64,000 nucleotides of DNA from an uncultured Gelidibacter sp. (GCF_947500795.1 NZ_CANMTE010000004.1:334216-398215); one strand, 5' to 3'; positions 1-10,646 are shown, counted from the first letter of the stretch. The notes: a model not told the origin generated them from the letters alone. Numbers and translations are program-made.

Positions 1-1
1 G

Positions 2-580
2 TTTCTCTTTGGTTCGTTTTCATCAAGTTTCTTAATCGAAAAGTTTAAAGAGAATAAAAAGTTGAACGTTTTTGTGATCCCAACACTTATGGAATGTGCA
101 ATTTTAATTGGGGTGGCGCTATTCAGTAATTTTGACCGAATGGAAAATGCACACCTCACCGTGTGTTTGCTGCTTTTCGCGATGGGATTGCAAAACTCCT
201 TTGTTACCAAAATATCGAACGCTGTGGTCAGAACGACACACCTTACCGGATTGTTTACAGATTTAGGGATTGAACTTTCTCATTTATTCTTTCCCAAATC
301 CCATTCTAATAAAGCCAAATTAAAAGCCACTATCAGACTTCGGTTGTTTATCATTTGCTTCTTTTTTATGGGCGGCATTATTGGAGGATTCCTCTATTCT
401 ACACTCAATTTCAAATTGAACACACTCCTTTTAGGAGCACTAATTTTACTTGTGAGTCTGTTTTTTGATGACTTCAGATTAAGACTAATAATCATCAAAA
501 GGAGATACAGACGTCAAAATAAATCTGCACGAGCCCTTAAAAAGAAGGTGAAACCACGGTTTTTAAACAGAAACAAATAG
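2..580 (+). CDS. DUF1275/YoaK-like membrane protein, 5' truncated by the window edge
   Basis: The frame stays open upstream of the listed start to base 2 (FLFGSFSSSFLIEKFKENKK...); multiple hydrophobic segments and the GLQNSFVTKISNAVVRTTHLTGLFTDLG motif typical of DUF1275. Confidence 0.8.
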   Translation, partial: FLFGSFSSSFLIEKFKENKKLNVFVIPTLMECAILIGVALFSNFDRMENAHLTVCLLLFAMGLQNSFVTKISNAVVRTTHLTGLFTDLGIELSHLFFPKSHSNKAKLKATIRLRLFIICFFFMGGIIGGFLYSTLNFKLNTLLLGALILLVSLFFDDFRLRLIIIKRRYRRQNKSARALKKKVKPRFLNRNK

Positions 581-695
581 TCATTTGACATTACCAAAAA
601 CGACCATTTTATTACTAATTATTTAGAAATCAACTTTAACACAAAAGGGTATTATCTAAAATATATCTTAAATTATTTTGATACTTTTTTGATTC

Positions 696-711
696 ATCGT
701 AATATTGCAAT
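696..711 (+). promoter_or_regulatory. Putative ArsR operator/promoter element ATCGTAATATTGCAAT
   Basis: The identical 16-mer recurs at 60240-60255 upstream of the second arsR; contains the palindrome ATTGCAAT. Confidence 0.6.
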
Positions 712-729
712 GAAGCAATCATTTAGATT

Positions 730-1062
730 ATGGGCATATCCAAAACAGAAATATTTACAGACCAACAGAATGAAATAGCACTTTTTTCCAAAGTTTTTGG
801 TCATCCTGCACGTGTCGCTATTTTACAACACTTATTCAGAATTGACACCTGCGTATGTGGAGATTTAGTCGAGGAAATAGGCCTTGCGCAACCTACCATT
901 TCCCAACACTTAAAAGAATTAAAGCATCTGGGATTGATAAAAGGGAGCATTGAAGGCACACGTGTTTGTTACTGTATTGATACCGAAAACTGGATCAAAA
1001 TGAAACACATTATGTTAGCCTTTTTAAATCAGGATCTCAAAGCTAAAGCAGATTGCTGTTAA
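730..1062 (+). CDS. arsR: ArsR/SmtB-family transcriptional regulator
   Basis: Winged-helix motif CVCGDLVEEIGLAQPTISQHLKELKHLGLIKG; C-terminal DCC; next to arsM. Confidence 0.9.
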   Translation: MGISKTEIFTDQQNEIALFSKVFGHPARVAILQHLFRIDTCVCGDLVEEIGLAQPTISQHLKELKHLGLIKGSIEGTRVCYCIDTENWIKMKHIMLAFLNQDLKAKADCC

Positions 1063-1096
1063 AAAAACAAGATTATTAAATCAAAATAAAATTAAA

Positions 1097-1984
1097 ATGA
1101 AAAAAGCTCAAGAATTAAAAGACATCGTCAAAGAGCGCTACGCTAAAATTGCCGAACAAGGAAAAGCTGAAAACGCAGCGTCATGTTGTGGTGCAACGAC
1201 GCCTTCAAACAAAATTTACAACATTATGATGGATGATTATTCTGAAACCCAAGGCTATAATGAAACTGCTGATTTGGGTTTAGGATGTGGACTTCCAACA
1301 CAATTTGCCAAAATTAAAAAAGGAGATACGGTTATTGACTTAGGTTCAGGCGCTGGAAATGACTGCTTCGTTGCACGTCATGAAACTGGTGCTGAGGGGA
1401 AAGTTATTGGAATTGATTTTACACCAATAATGATTGAAAAGGCACGTATCAATGCTGAAAAACTAGGCTATAACAATGTCGAGTTTAGAGAAGGTGATAT
1501 TGATGCAATGCCAGTAAGCAATGATGTTGCAGATGTTATTGTTAGTAATTGTGTATTGAACCTTGTTCCGGATAAGCAACAAGTCATTAAAGAAATCCAC
1601 CGTGTGTTAAAACCTGGAGGTCACTTTAGTATTTCAGATATTGTTTTGGTGGGCGATCTTCCAGAAGCATTAAAAAACGATGCTGAAATGTATGCAGGAT
1701 GTGTGGCTGGCGCTATTCAAAAATCAGAATATCTTCAGATGATTACCGATCAAGGATTTCAAAATGTAACCATCCAAAAAGAAAAACCTATTACGATTCC
1801 TGATGACATCCTTATCAAATATATGTCAGAAGAGGATATAAAAACCTTCAATACAGCGGCTACCGGAATTTTCAGTATTACCGTTTATGCAGAGAAAGCA
1901 GGAAGTGCTTCCAATAAACCGAAATTGCAGTTTTCTGAGCTTTCAACAAGCTCTTCATGCAATCCAGCATCTGGTTGTTGCTAG
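1097..1984 (+). CDS. arsM: Arsenite S-adenosylmethionine methyltransferase
   Basis: SAM-binding motif VIDLGSGAGNDCFVA, conserved Cys residues, Cys-rich tail SCNPASGCC, downstream of arsR. Confidence 0.9.
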   Translation: MKKAQELKDIVKERYAKIAEQGKAENAASCCGATTPSNKIYNIMMDDYSETQGYNETADLGLGCGLPTQFAKIKKGDTVIDLGSGAGNDCFVARHETGAEGKVIGIDFTPIMIEKARINAEKLGYNNVEFREGDIDAMPVSNDVADVIVSNCVLNLVPDKQQVIKEIHRVLKPGGHFSISDIVLVGDLPEALKNDAEMYAGCVAGAIQKSEYLQMITDQGFQNVTIQKEKPITIPDDILIKYMSEEDIKTFNTAATGIFSITVYAEKAGSASNKPKLQFSELSTSSSCNPASGCC

Positions 1985-2085
1985 ATTAAATTTTTAAAAA
2001 TTGCTTCGGGCACTGAGAGCACTCTGATCTTAATAATGTACTTTTCGGTGCCTGAGCAATTTACATTTTTAGTACCTTCGCCCTT

Positions 2086-2865
2086 ATGAATGCACTCGAT
2101 ATTCGCACCGTAGATGTTGTGCAATATGTTACTCCCTTACGTGAAGGTGGCTCCATGCCTGCCATTGTTAAAGCTTGCGACGGATTTTTATACGTTTTAA
2201 AATTTCGTGGTGCCGGACAAGGCAAAAAAGCATTGATCGCCGAGTTTATTGGTGGTGAATTGGCACGCGCTATCGGATTGAAAGTTCCAGAAGTTGTATT
2301 TATGAATCTTGACGATTCGTTCAGCAAAACAGAACCCGACGAAGAAATTCAGGACTTGTTAAAATTCAGTGTCGGCCTCAATTTAGGCCTGCATTTCCTT
2401 TCTGGTGCCATCACTATAGATCCATTAGTGACTCAAATTGACGGCGTTGTTGCTTCAAAAGTTGTGTTGTTGGACAGTATCATTAGCAATATAGATAGAA
2501 CGCATAAAAACCCGAACTTGCTTTATTGGAACAAGGAATTGTGGGTCATAGACAATGGCGCCAGTTTCTACTTCCATCATAATTGGCCAACTTGGGAAAA
2601 CCATTTGACCAGAACCTTTCCTCTTATTAAAGATCACGTTTTATTAGCGCAAGCCACACAATTACCTGCGGCTGCAAAGAGTATTGAGTTAACGTTGGAT
2701 AGCGCAACAATTAAGCGAATTATAGACAGTATTCCTGAGGATTGGTTATTAAATGAAGCCGACACCATGTCTCCTACTGAAATTAGAGCGGCCTACACGC
2801 ATTATCTGAACACGAAGCTATCAATGATTGACGTATTAACAAAAGAAGCACAAGATGCAAGATAA
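2086..2865 (+). CDS. HipA-family kinase-like protein
   Basis: ORF with HipA-like motifs (FIGGELARAIGLKVPEV; DSIISNIDRTHKNPNLLYWNKELWVIDNGASF); overlaps the next gene by 11 bp. Confidence 0.75.
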   Translation: MNALDIRTVDVVQYVTPLREGGSMPAIVKACDGFLYVLKFRGAGQGKKALIAEFIGGELARAIGLKVPEVVFMNLDDSFSKTEPDEEIQDLLKFSVGLNLGLHFLSGAITIDPLVTQIDGVVASKVVLLDSIISNIDRTHKNPNLLYWNKELWVIDNGASFYFHHNWPTWENHLTRTFPLIKDHVLLAQATQLPAAAKSIELTLDSATIKRIIDSIPEDWLLNEADTMSPTEIRAAYTHYLNTKLSMIDVLTKEAQDAR

Positions 2866-3238
2866 AGTTACTTACGAATATGCTATCATTAGGGTTGTTC
2901 CTAAAGTAGAACGTGAAGAATTCTTTAATGTAGGTGTAATCCTATTTTCTAAACGGAAAAATTATTTGGGTGTTAAATATAAAATCGACAGAAAAAAATT
3001 GGAAGCTTTTTCTGAGGATTTAGAGTATGATATGCTCAAGGAACACTTAGATGCATGGCAAGACGTTTGCACGGGTACATCGGAAAGCGGAACCATTGGT
3101 CAGTTTGAAGTTTCAGATCGTTTCAGATGGTTAGCGGCATCCAGAAGCACAATCATTCAAAGTTCCAAAACACATTCAGGGCTTTGTAGGGATCCAAAAC
3201 AGGAACTCGAACAGCTTTTTAAAACATTCGTTTTATAA
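2855..3238 (+). CDS. DUF3037 domain-containing protein
   Basis: YEYAIIRVVPKVEREEFFNVGVILF motif; translationally overlaps the HipA-like gene. Confidence 0.75.
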   Translation: MQDKVTYEYAIIRVVPKVEREEFFNVGVILFSKRKNYLGVKYKIDRKKLEAFSEDLEYDMLKEHLDAWQDVCTGTSESGTIGQFEVSDRFRWLAASRSTIIQSSKTHSGLCRDPKQELEQLFKTFVL

Positions 3239-3333
3239 TTCATTTCTAGTCACTTTCAAGTGAACCGATAGCCAGATTATTTAAGTAAATTTATCCTTCA
3301 AAATTTACAACGATTAATTTCCTCTTTTATACC

Positions 3334-4443
3334 ATGATCATCCCATTCTCTAAAAACGCTTTATTTCTAACGCTGATTACAATCGCTTTTGTAGGTTGTA
3401 AAAATTCGTCATCAGAAAAAAGCGAACCTACCAATATCACTAATGAACACGTACTCATAAAGGAGCAGCCAGATACAATTCAAACCCCAGAAGGTATGGT
3501 TTGGGTGGAAGGTAAAACGTTCACAAAAGGTGCAAAACCCGGAGATCCTTATGCTATGCCAAGAGAAAAGCCTGCACATGAGGTTACAGTTGATGGGTTT
3601 TTCATGGATATTACAGAAGTGACCAACAAGCAGTTTCGAGATTTTGTTGAGGCTACAGGCTATATTACTGTTGCCGAACGGCCGATAGATTGGGAGGAAA
3701 TGAAAAAACAGCTTCCAGAAGGCACTCCTAAACCTGCAGATAGTGTTTTACAACCGGGAAGTCTCATATTCAATAAACATGTCAATGCGGTGGCAAACAT
3801 GGACAATTATGCACAATGGTGGACATGGAAAATAGGCGCCAATTGGAAACATCCGGAAGGCCCAGGAAGCTCTATTGACGGGAAGGACAATTACCCTGTA
3901 GTCCATATTGCTTACGAAGATGCTTTGGCATATTGCAAATGGGCCAATAGACGTTTGCCAACAGAAGCTGAATGGGAATCAGCCGCACAAGGCACTAAAA
4001 CCAACAACATTTACACTTGGGGCAGCGATGGCAATCAACTAAACGCATCGGCCAATACATGGCAAGGTATTTTTCCTGTAAAAAATGAAAGTGTTGACGG
4101 TTTTCCTTTAATTGCACCAACAAAATCCTATCCTCCAAACAGCATCGGAATTTATGATATGCTCGGAAATGTTTGGGAATTAACTCAAGATTGGTACAAT
4201 GAAGGCTATTATAAGCTGATTGACGCCTCTAAACCGCTCATCAATCCCACAGGAGCGGAAACAGCTTACAGCCCCAACAATCCATATCAAAAAGAGCACA
4301 TCATAAAAGGCGGCTCGTTTTTGTGTCATGATTCCTATTGCGCCAGTTTTAGAATTTCGGCACGCATGGGAACCAGTATAGATTCTGGATCAGACCATGT
4401 CGGATTTCGAACTGTGGCGACAGTGGATATGCTAAAAAACTAA
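3334..4443 (+). CDS. Formylglycine-generating-enzyme (SUMF1) family lipoprotein
   Basis: Lipobox (FVGCKN), GMVWVEGKTFTKG, RLPTEAEWESAA, GNVWELTQDW, GGSFLC, SARMG motifs. Confidence 0.88.
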   Translation: MIIPFSKNALFLTLITIAFVGCKNSSSEKSEPTNITNEHVLIKEQPDTIQTPEGMVWVEGKTFTKGAKPGDPYAMPREKPAHEVTVDGFFMDITEVTNKQFRDFVEATGYITVAERPIDWEEMKKQLPEGTPKPADSVLQPGSLIFNKHVNAVANMDNYAQWWTWKIGANWKHPEGPGSSIDGKDNYPVVHIAYEDALAYCKWANRRLPTEAEWESAAQGTKTNNIYTWGSDGNQLNASANTWQGIFPVKNESVDGFPLIAPTKSYPPNSIGIYDMLGNVWELTQDWYNEGYYKLIDASKPLINPTGAETAYSPNNPYQKEHIIKGGSFLCHDSYCASFRISARMGTSIDSGSDHVGFRTVATVDMLKN

Positions 4444-4525
4444 AGCATATAAATAGCAAAGGGATCACGACTAAAAATTTATAAGCCGCAATCCCTAAAC
4501 ATGTTGTCACATTCAGAAGAATATA

Positions 4526-6031
4526 TTATTTTTTCTCTGTCAGTTCGCGTGTTAACCAACCTCTTCTACTTGCTGTTGCAATGGCATATGGTGTAATCCA
4601 AAACAATCCGAAAGTATATAAAAGACTGTATGAATATGCCCAAAACGATTCTGATAGTTTATAGTTTTTCGCATAAAACAATACTGGGAAACTCGATAAA
4701 ATCAGAATACTAAAAATTGTAGAACTGATAAATAAGATCGGATGCATTATGATGAAAAACAACATGAATACTAAAAATGGGTAACTCATGATAATTTTAG
4801 AGGACTGACTGATAAATAACAGTCGGGTTCCTAATTTAGAACCTTCTCTAAAGTTCGTAAATACATATTTTGACATTTGAATGTTCTCACGCACATTACT
4901 TCTACCCCATCTGATAAACATTTTGTACAAGCCTTTATATTGCTCAGGAACATTGGTGTAACAATACGCGTTCTTTTGAAATAGTACGTGTTTTCCTTGT
5001 TTCAAAATCATGTTGGTCATGGCACGGTCTTCACCAATATCTGAGGGCTGTCCCATAAACGTTTGATTGATCCAATCTTCCAAACACGCAAACACTGCTG
5101 TTCTACGGTATGCTGCTAAAGCGCCAGGAGTACAAAGAACGGAATTCAAACTACTTTCCGCAGAACGTACAAATTCAAAACTCAATACGAAACTCACGTT
5201 TAACATTTTAGGCAATAACGCTTTCTCATTGTTCAATACGCGGATATTTCCTGCAACTGCACCACAGTTTTCGTTAGTTACAAACGGACTCACTAAATTT
5301 CTTAATGTATCGCTTTTAACTACTGAATCACTATCAACGGTAACAAAAACATCTCCTGTTCCTAAGTTGAATCCACGGTATAAGGCATGACGTTTACCTT
5401 TGTTTTTTGGTTGCTTGTAGATTGACAAACGATCACCTAATCTCTTTTTGGCTTCTTGCATCCAATACCAAGTATCGTCTTTACTACCATCATCAATCGC
5501 CAACAACTCTAATTTGCCTTCTGGATAGTCGCTATCTGCTAAACTCATCAAAGTATCCCAAACCTGTTTGCCTTCGTTATACGCAGGCACAATCACAGTA
5601 CATGTGGGTAATTCTGAATCAGAAACTGATTCCACCGCTTTATATTTGAAATAAAGAAAGAGGTTGTAAATAAAAAATCCAGCTTTAAAAATAAAAAGAC
5701 CTGTAGCGACCACTAAAAAGATGAGTCCAAAAGTAGAATTGATACGTTCAGATCTAAACTCTTCAAAATCAGTTTGTAAATCAAAAACCAAGAACGCCGA
5801 GCCAATCATTAATAAAAATGTGCTGACCAAAACAACTACGCCCCATGGGTTAATTGAATTTTTTGTAGCGATGCTATTAAAAAAGGAACCCTTTTTAGCT
5901 CCTGCATTGACGGTCTTTATTTGACCTTCCATTGTTGATGTTTTCAAGTCTGTTGAAGTGTTTGAAAGTGTTTCAGTGTTCATAGATGTATGCAAATTAT
6001 GATGCGAAATTTTTGTTGTTATTCTAATCAA
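4526..6031 (-). CDS. Family 2 glycosyltransferase (polysaccharide synthase-like)
   Basis: PAYNEG, DDGSKDDT, TVDSDSVV and QNKGKRHAL motifs plus C-terminal TM segments. Confidence 0.85.
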   Translation of the reverse strand: MIRITTKISHHNLHTSMNTETLSNTSTDLKTSTMEGQIKTVNAGAKKGSFFNSIATKNSINPWGVVVLVSTFLLMIGSAFLVFDLQTDFEEFRSERINSTFGLIFLVVATGLFIFKAGFFIYNLFLYFKYKAVESVSDSELPTCTVIVPAYNEGKQVWDTLMSLADSDYPEGKLELLAIDDGSKDDTWYWMQEAKKRLGDRLSIYKQPKNKGKRHALYRGFNLGTGDVFVTVDSDSVVKSDTLRNLVSPFVTNENCGAVAGNIRVLNNEKALLPKMLNVSFVLSFEFVRSAESSLNSVLCTPGALAAYRRTAVFACLEDWINQTFMGQPSDIGEDRAMTNMILKQGKHVLFQKNAYCYTNVPEQYKGLYKMFIRWGRSNVRENIQMSKYVFTNFREGSKLGTRLLFISQSSKIIMSYPFLVFMLFFIIMHPILFISSTIFSILILSSFPVLFYAKNYKLSESFWAYSYSLLYTFGLFWITPYAIATASRRGWLTRELTEKK

Positions 6032-6108
6032 TTTTTCAATCTACTATTACTAAGCAACAGTTATACCATTACACAAATAGGGCATTTTAGACGGATTTTG
6101 GGGATAAT

Positions 6109-6198
6109 GTTGTGTAAAAGTGTATAGATTTTACACAACTTATAGTAAGGTTACACATAAGGTTACACACTTAGCTCTTTTCAGGTGTAACATTACAC
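6109..6198. promoter_or_regulatory. Cluster of TTACAC/GTGTAA motifs upstream of the GT2 gene
   Basis: Perfect 11-bp inverted repeat GTTGTGTAAAA (6109-6119)/TTTTACACAAC (6129-6139); direct repeat AAGGTTACACA at 6147-6157 and 6159-6169; inverted GTGTAA-CA-TTACAC at 6185-6198. Confidence 0.6.
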
Positions 6199-6236
6199 AC
6201 TGAAATAGGGCAATGATGTCGTTCACTATAAAACAC

Positions 6237-6268
6237 AAAAAAGCCGAAGAATAATCTTCGGCTTTTGT
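6237..6268 (-). terminator. Rho-independent terminator
   Basis: AAGCCGAAG-AATAAT-CTTCGGCTT stem-loop flanked by A/T runs, just past the OmpA-family gene end. Confidence 0.8.
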
Positions 6269-6300
6269 AAACTATAAATTAATGTATTCGGTTTAATTTA

Positions 6301-8247
6301 TTATTGTTTGATAATAAATTCAGAACGTCTGTTTTTCTGATGTTCATCTTTAGAACATTTCACACCATTTGTACAACCATTAACTGGGTTAGATTCACCC
6401 ATACCAATAGCGTTTAATCTTGATTCATCAACACCGTTATCAACTAAGTATTTAAGGGTTGATGTCGCACGACGTTGTGATAATTTTTGATTGTAATCAT
6501 CATTACCTCTACTGTCAGTATGTGCGCGGATTTCAAGTTTTAACTGTGGGTATTGATTTAATGCAGCCAATACTTTTTCCAATTCAACTTTAGCATCATC
6601 TCTGATGTTCGACTTATCAAAATCAAAATAGATAATTGGAATATTTAGAACCTTAGCTAAATCTACACCTTCCTCTAATGCAACTTCGTTTGGTTGCAAT
6701 TGGAAATCGATTTTTTGGTGCTCTAAATTTGGTTTAGAGGATACTTCATCCGTGTCATATTTATCCTTTGTAGCTCTTACTAAATAGGTATCGAACTTGT
6801 TTGTTCCAACAGTGTAGTGACCAGTACTATCCGTCTTAACAGTTCTGAAAGGTTTATTATCTGAATCCGTTAAGGTAACCGTAGCATCTGCTAAAGGTTT
6901 CCCTGATTGAGAATCTGTAATTACACCTTCAATCTCTCCAGCAAACACGTCAATGATAGGAGCGGTTTCAAGAAAAGTATAAATGTTATCACGTACAAAT
7001 TCTGCATTTTTAGTAGAGCGATTAGAACTTACAAAACCTCTTTTGGTATTGAAATCAATGCCGTAAGCGAAATCATCAGCATAAGAGTTGATTGGTTTAC
7101 CAACGTTGATTAAGTTCCCGTGTCCAAAATCTGTGATTTTAACATAGAAAACATCCAATCCTCCTAAGCCAAAATGACCATCTGAAGAAAAGAATAATTC
7201 ATTGTCTACAGATACGAAAGGAAAGGTTTCCTTACCTCTAGTATTGATTCTATGACCTAAGTTAACAGGCGCTCCAACCGTACCATCAGCACTAATTTCT
7301 GAAACATAAAGATCAGATTCTCCATATCCACCAGGTCTATCTGATGAAAAATAAAGTTTCGTTCCATCAGGACTTAATGCAGGGTGGGCAGAAGAATAGT
7401 TGTCGCTATTGAAAGATAACTCTTCAGCTTCTTGCCATTTGCCATCTTTCTTTGTCGATCTGTAAATTTTTAATTTATGTTCATCCTCTTTTGTAAGGCT
7501 TGTATTATTACTTCTTGTAAAATAGATAGTATTTCCATCAGCTGTAATCACTGGTGAAGATTCATGATATTTACTTTCAAGATTCGCATGTAATTTTTTA
7601 GGTCTGTCCACCGCTTTATTTAGAGAATCTACTTCTACCGTGTATAATGATAAAAAGCTAAGGCCATCCCATGCACTTCTTCTATTGTAAAACGTTTCGG
7701 TATCATTAGTAGAAGAATAATACAACGTATTTCCTAACTTAAAGTTTCCAAAAGAAATTTTCTTTTCATCATAAAGACGCTCAAGCGTTTCCATGTTGTA
7801 GCGACCAGAATTTTTCTCAATCAATTTTTCATAATCGATTGTATTGCGCAAGTGCATTTTAGAGCCATTCTTTACTACATACGTGTCATAATACTTTGCT
7901 GCTTTTTCTAGTTGTCCCGTAGCTTTTAAAGCTTGAGAGTAACGCAAGTAAACGATGTCTTCTTTAGGATTCGCGTTAAATTGAAATAAACGCTCATACC
8001 ATTTCACGGCCTCATCATATTGGGCATTGAAATAATAAGTATTTCCCAGCTTTGTAAAAAGCTCTTCAGATTCGTGACCTCTTGCGGCAACATCCAAATA
8101 GATTTTTTGAGCATTAACATAATTTAATTGCTCATAATTTTCAGCAGCTTTCTCCATTTTGCGTTCCTGTCCGAAGACAATTGCAATGTTTGAAAAGCAA
8201 AGAAAACACAAGAAGAAACTATAGGTTGTAATTTTATTTTTCATCAA
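6301..8247 (-). CDS. OmpA-family protein with TPR-like N-terminus and PD40 repeats (T9SS/PorE-like)
   Basis: Signal peptide, YFNAQYDEAVKWYERL repeats, several SPDGTKLYFSSDR blades, carboxypeptidase-regulatory-like domain, C-terminal OmpA motif IYFDFDKSNIRDDAKVELEKV...AHTDSRGNDDYN. Confidence 0.9.
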   Translation of the reverse strand: MMKNKITTYSFFLCFLCFSNIAIVFGQERKMEKAAENYEQLNYVNAQKIYLDVAARGHESEELFTKLGNTYYFNAQYDEAVKWYERLFQFNANPKEDIVYLRYSQALKATGQLEKAAKYYDTYVVKNGSKMHLRNTIDYEKLIEKNSGRYNMETLERLYDEKKISFGNFKLGNTLYYSSTNDTETFYNRRSAWDGLSFLSLYTVEVDSLNKAVDRPKKLHANLESKYHESSPVITADGNTIYFTRSNNTSLTKEDEHKLKIYRSTKKDGKWQEAEELSFNSDNYSSAHPALSPDGTKLYFSSDRPGGYGESDLYVSEISADGTVGAPVNLGHRINTRGKETFPFVSVDNELFFSSDGHFGLGGLDVFYVKITDFGHGNLINVGKPINSYADDFAYGIDFNTKRGFVSSNRSTKNAEFVRDNIYTFLETAPIIDVFAGEIEGVITDSQSGKPLADATVTLTDSDNKPFRTVKTDSTGHYTVGTNKFDTYLVRATKDKYDTDEVSSKPNLEHQKIDFQLQPNEVALEEGVDLAKVLNIPIIYFDFDKSNIRDDAKVELEKVLAALNQYPQLKLEIRAHTDSRGNDDYNQKLSQRRATSTLKYLVDNGVDESRLNAIGMGESNPVNGCTNGVKCSKDEHQKNRRSEFIIKQ

Positions 8248-8264
8248 ATCTATTTTAAGATAAA

Positions 8265-9221
8265 TTAAAAGAATCTTGGATTAACTTTTGTCTTTAATCT
8301 TGTTCCCAATTCAAAGCGTAAAAATATTTCATGAGATCCACTGTTGTAATTCCCCAATTCTGTCGTGTCATAATCATAAGCATACCCGAGCATGATATGA
8401 TCAGAAACTTGGAATCCTGCCATAGCACTTACCGCTGCGTCCAGTCTGTAAGCCAAACCAAAAGTAACCGTATCATACATAAGTGCATTAGCTGAAATAT
8501 CAAGTGCCAAAGGCGCCCCAACCACAGCTTTTGCCATGAAAGCAGGCTTTAATTTTAAATTAGGATTTAATGTAAACACATAACCTCCCATTAAATACAT
8601 GTGCGCTTTTTCACTAGCTGTAGATATTTGCACATCGTCATAATGTTCTGTTTGCAAAATATTAGGCGAAGACAAGCCTACATACCATTTTGGGGCATAC
8701 AGGTAAAGTCCAGTTCCTATTACAGGTGAACTATGATTTTCTCTTCTCAGATTGTAATCGTTTGGATTGTAAATGTTCAATCTACTCGGATCTAAATTCC
8801 AGATTGACACCCCTCCTTTAAGACCAAAAGATAGTTTTAAATCATTTTGTAGTTGAAGTGTATATGAGAAATCGGCCGTTACCATACTTTCGTCTGATGG
8901 TCCGATTTTATCACTGACAAATCCAAGTCCTAATCCTACACCTCTAACACCAATTGGTGAATGCAATGAAAAATTAAGAGTTTCAGGAGCGCCATCTAAT
9001 CCTACCCATTGATTTCTATACACACCCATAATGCTTAATGACCCTCTTGAGCCAGCATATGCAGGGTTAACAGAAACCGGGTTATACATATATTGCGTGT
9101 ATTGGGAGTCTTGTTGTGCCTGCGTAGTAGACACGCTAAAGAACATACTCACAAAAACTGCAAGTAGCAATAAATTCGATATTTTATAAGTCATTAGAAA
9201 TTGATTCATTTTAGTTGGCAC
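8265..9221 (-). CDS. PorP/SprF family type IX secretion membrane protein
   Basis: QDSQYTQYMYNPVSVNPAYAGSRGSLSIMGVYRNQWVGLDGAPET is diagnostic of PorP/SprF. Confidence 0.95.
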   Translation of the reverse strand: MPTKMNQFLMTYKISNLLLLAVFVSMFFSVSTTQAQQDSQYTQYMYNPVSVNPAYAGSRGSLSIMGVYRNQWVGLDGAPETLNFSLHSPIGVRGVGLGLGFVSDKIGPSDESMVTADFSYTLQLQNDLKLSFGLKGGVSIWNLDPSRLNIYNPNDYNLRRENHSSPVIGTGLYLYAPKWYVGLSSPNILQTEHYDDVQISTASEKAHMYLMGGYVFTLNPNLKLKPAFMAKAVVGAPLALDISANALMYDTVTFGLAYRLDAAVSAMAGFQVSDHIMLGYAYDYDTTELGNYNSGSHEIFLRFELGTRLKTKVNPRFF

Positions 9222-10452
9222 TTAAATATAAATATCCAGCTTGTTTGTGAAAGTTTTTCTCTGCATCAGGTCCATATTGATACTCTAAGATGTAATAATA
9301 AGTACCAGAAGGTAATTGTTCAGAATCCTTAAATGTAAGTCGTCCTGAAGAATAGCCTGCAAAGACATTTCCATTTACGCCATAATTATTAGTTTCATAA
9401 ACCTTAACACCCCATCTGTTGAACACCTGAACTTTTAAGTTCTTAGCACATTCATTGTTGGATTGATCAATAAGGAACGTATCATTAATACCATCACCAT
9501 TCGGTGTTACAGAATTGTAAATCACAAGACCGCATGGTAAAATCAAATCCTTTTTAACACGACCAAGTGTAAACACACCATAACCGTACACGGATGTAGT
9601 AACTGTTTTGTTTGCAGTGTCGATAGCGCCACCTTCATCAACCCACATGTTTGTTGTTGGATTCCAACGTACAATTGTAAGCGCACCTTGTTGTGCAGCA
9701 TCAATCATAGATTGTGGCGTAGTTGACGCATCCCATGATAATGTAATCATCATGTTTTCGTCTGGTGTAGATTGTTTTTCAATAGTCCAATATTCTTGGT
9801 TGTCTATTTCTTCAATAACCCCAGCTCTTAAATTGTGAGGATACATTGCATCGCTATTATCAAAATAATATTTCCCTTCAAAAATAGCTGCTGCATTTGA
9901 AGGCGCAGAAATACCACCAAAACGATAGAAACCACCATCTCCAATAGGAAACATAAATTCTTTATCTCCAACTTTATTTACAGGACCATCTACGTGACTG
10001 GCATTGGAAGTATTTACATGATACCCGTCTGTACTAAAGGTAATTTCGCCTCCAAAATTGTCGTTATCTAAAATACCTGCAAAAAAATTGGCCTCTCCAC
10101 TAATGTCAATACTTCCTGATACTTCAAAAGGCACTGCGGTACTTACATTATTAAAAAAGGCATTGTAAAGAAAACTTGTTTTTGATCCGCTAATCTTTTG
10201 GTTAGCGTTTCCGATAAATCTGGAAAGCCCAGTATTTTGATAAAAATCTACAACACCTTCATTATTAAAATGGCTATAGAATAATACATCACCGTCGTTA
10301 TAAAATTTTCCAGATGCAAGGTTATTGAAACGTTCTAGCGTATATACCTTAGTACCTTCGCTGACGTAGAGCATCCCTTCATTGCTGGTCTGCGCCATTA
10401 AACCGCCGGTAAACAGTAAAAAAGCACTTATATGTAATAAAGATTTTTTCAT
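9211..10452 (-). CDS. Secreted protein with gliding-motility-associated C-terminal domain (T9SS type B sorting)
   Basis: Signal peptide; C-terminal CGLVIYNSVTPNGDGINDTFLIDQ...VQVFNRWGVKVYE...LPSGTYYYILEY; overlaps the PorP/SprF gene by 11 bp. Confidence 0.93.
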   Translation of the reverse strand: MKKSLLHISAFLLFTGGLMAQTSNEGMLYVSEGTKVYTLERFNNLASGKFYNDGDVLFYSHFNNEGVVDFYQNTGLSRFIGNANQKISGSKTSFLYNAFFNNVSTAVPFEVSGSIDISGEANFFAGILDNDNFGGEITFSTDGYHVNTSNASHVDGPVNKVGDKEFMFPIGDGGFYRFGGISAPSNAAAIFEGKYYFDNSDAMYPHNLRAGVIEEIDNQEYWTIEKQSTPDENMMITLSWDASTTPQSMIDAAQQGALTIVRWNPTTNMWVDEGGAIDTANKTVTTSVYGYGVFTLGRVKKDLILPCGLVIYNSVTPNGDGINDTFLIDQSNNECAKNLKVQVFNRWGVKVYETNNYGVNGNVFAGYSSGRLTFKDSEQLPSGTYYYILEYQYGPDAEKNFHKQAGYLYLSAN

Positions 10453-10646
10453 TAATCTATTATATTTAATTTAGGATAGTGTTTTACTCTGAGAACATAT
10501 ATATGGAAACCACTAAACATTTCCGGTTCTAAACTTCAAATCAAAAGCCTTTCAAGGACATTAATTTGACTGACTGAATAATATCGGCCATTGACGCTTG
10601 TATTCCTGTTGTGCAATACAAGCGTCATGATCCGCTTAAATTAAAT

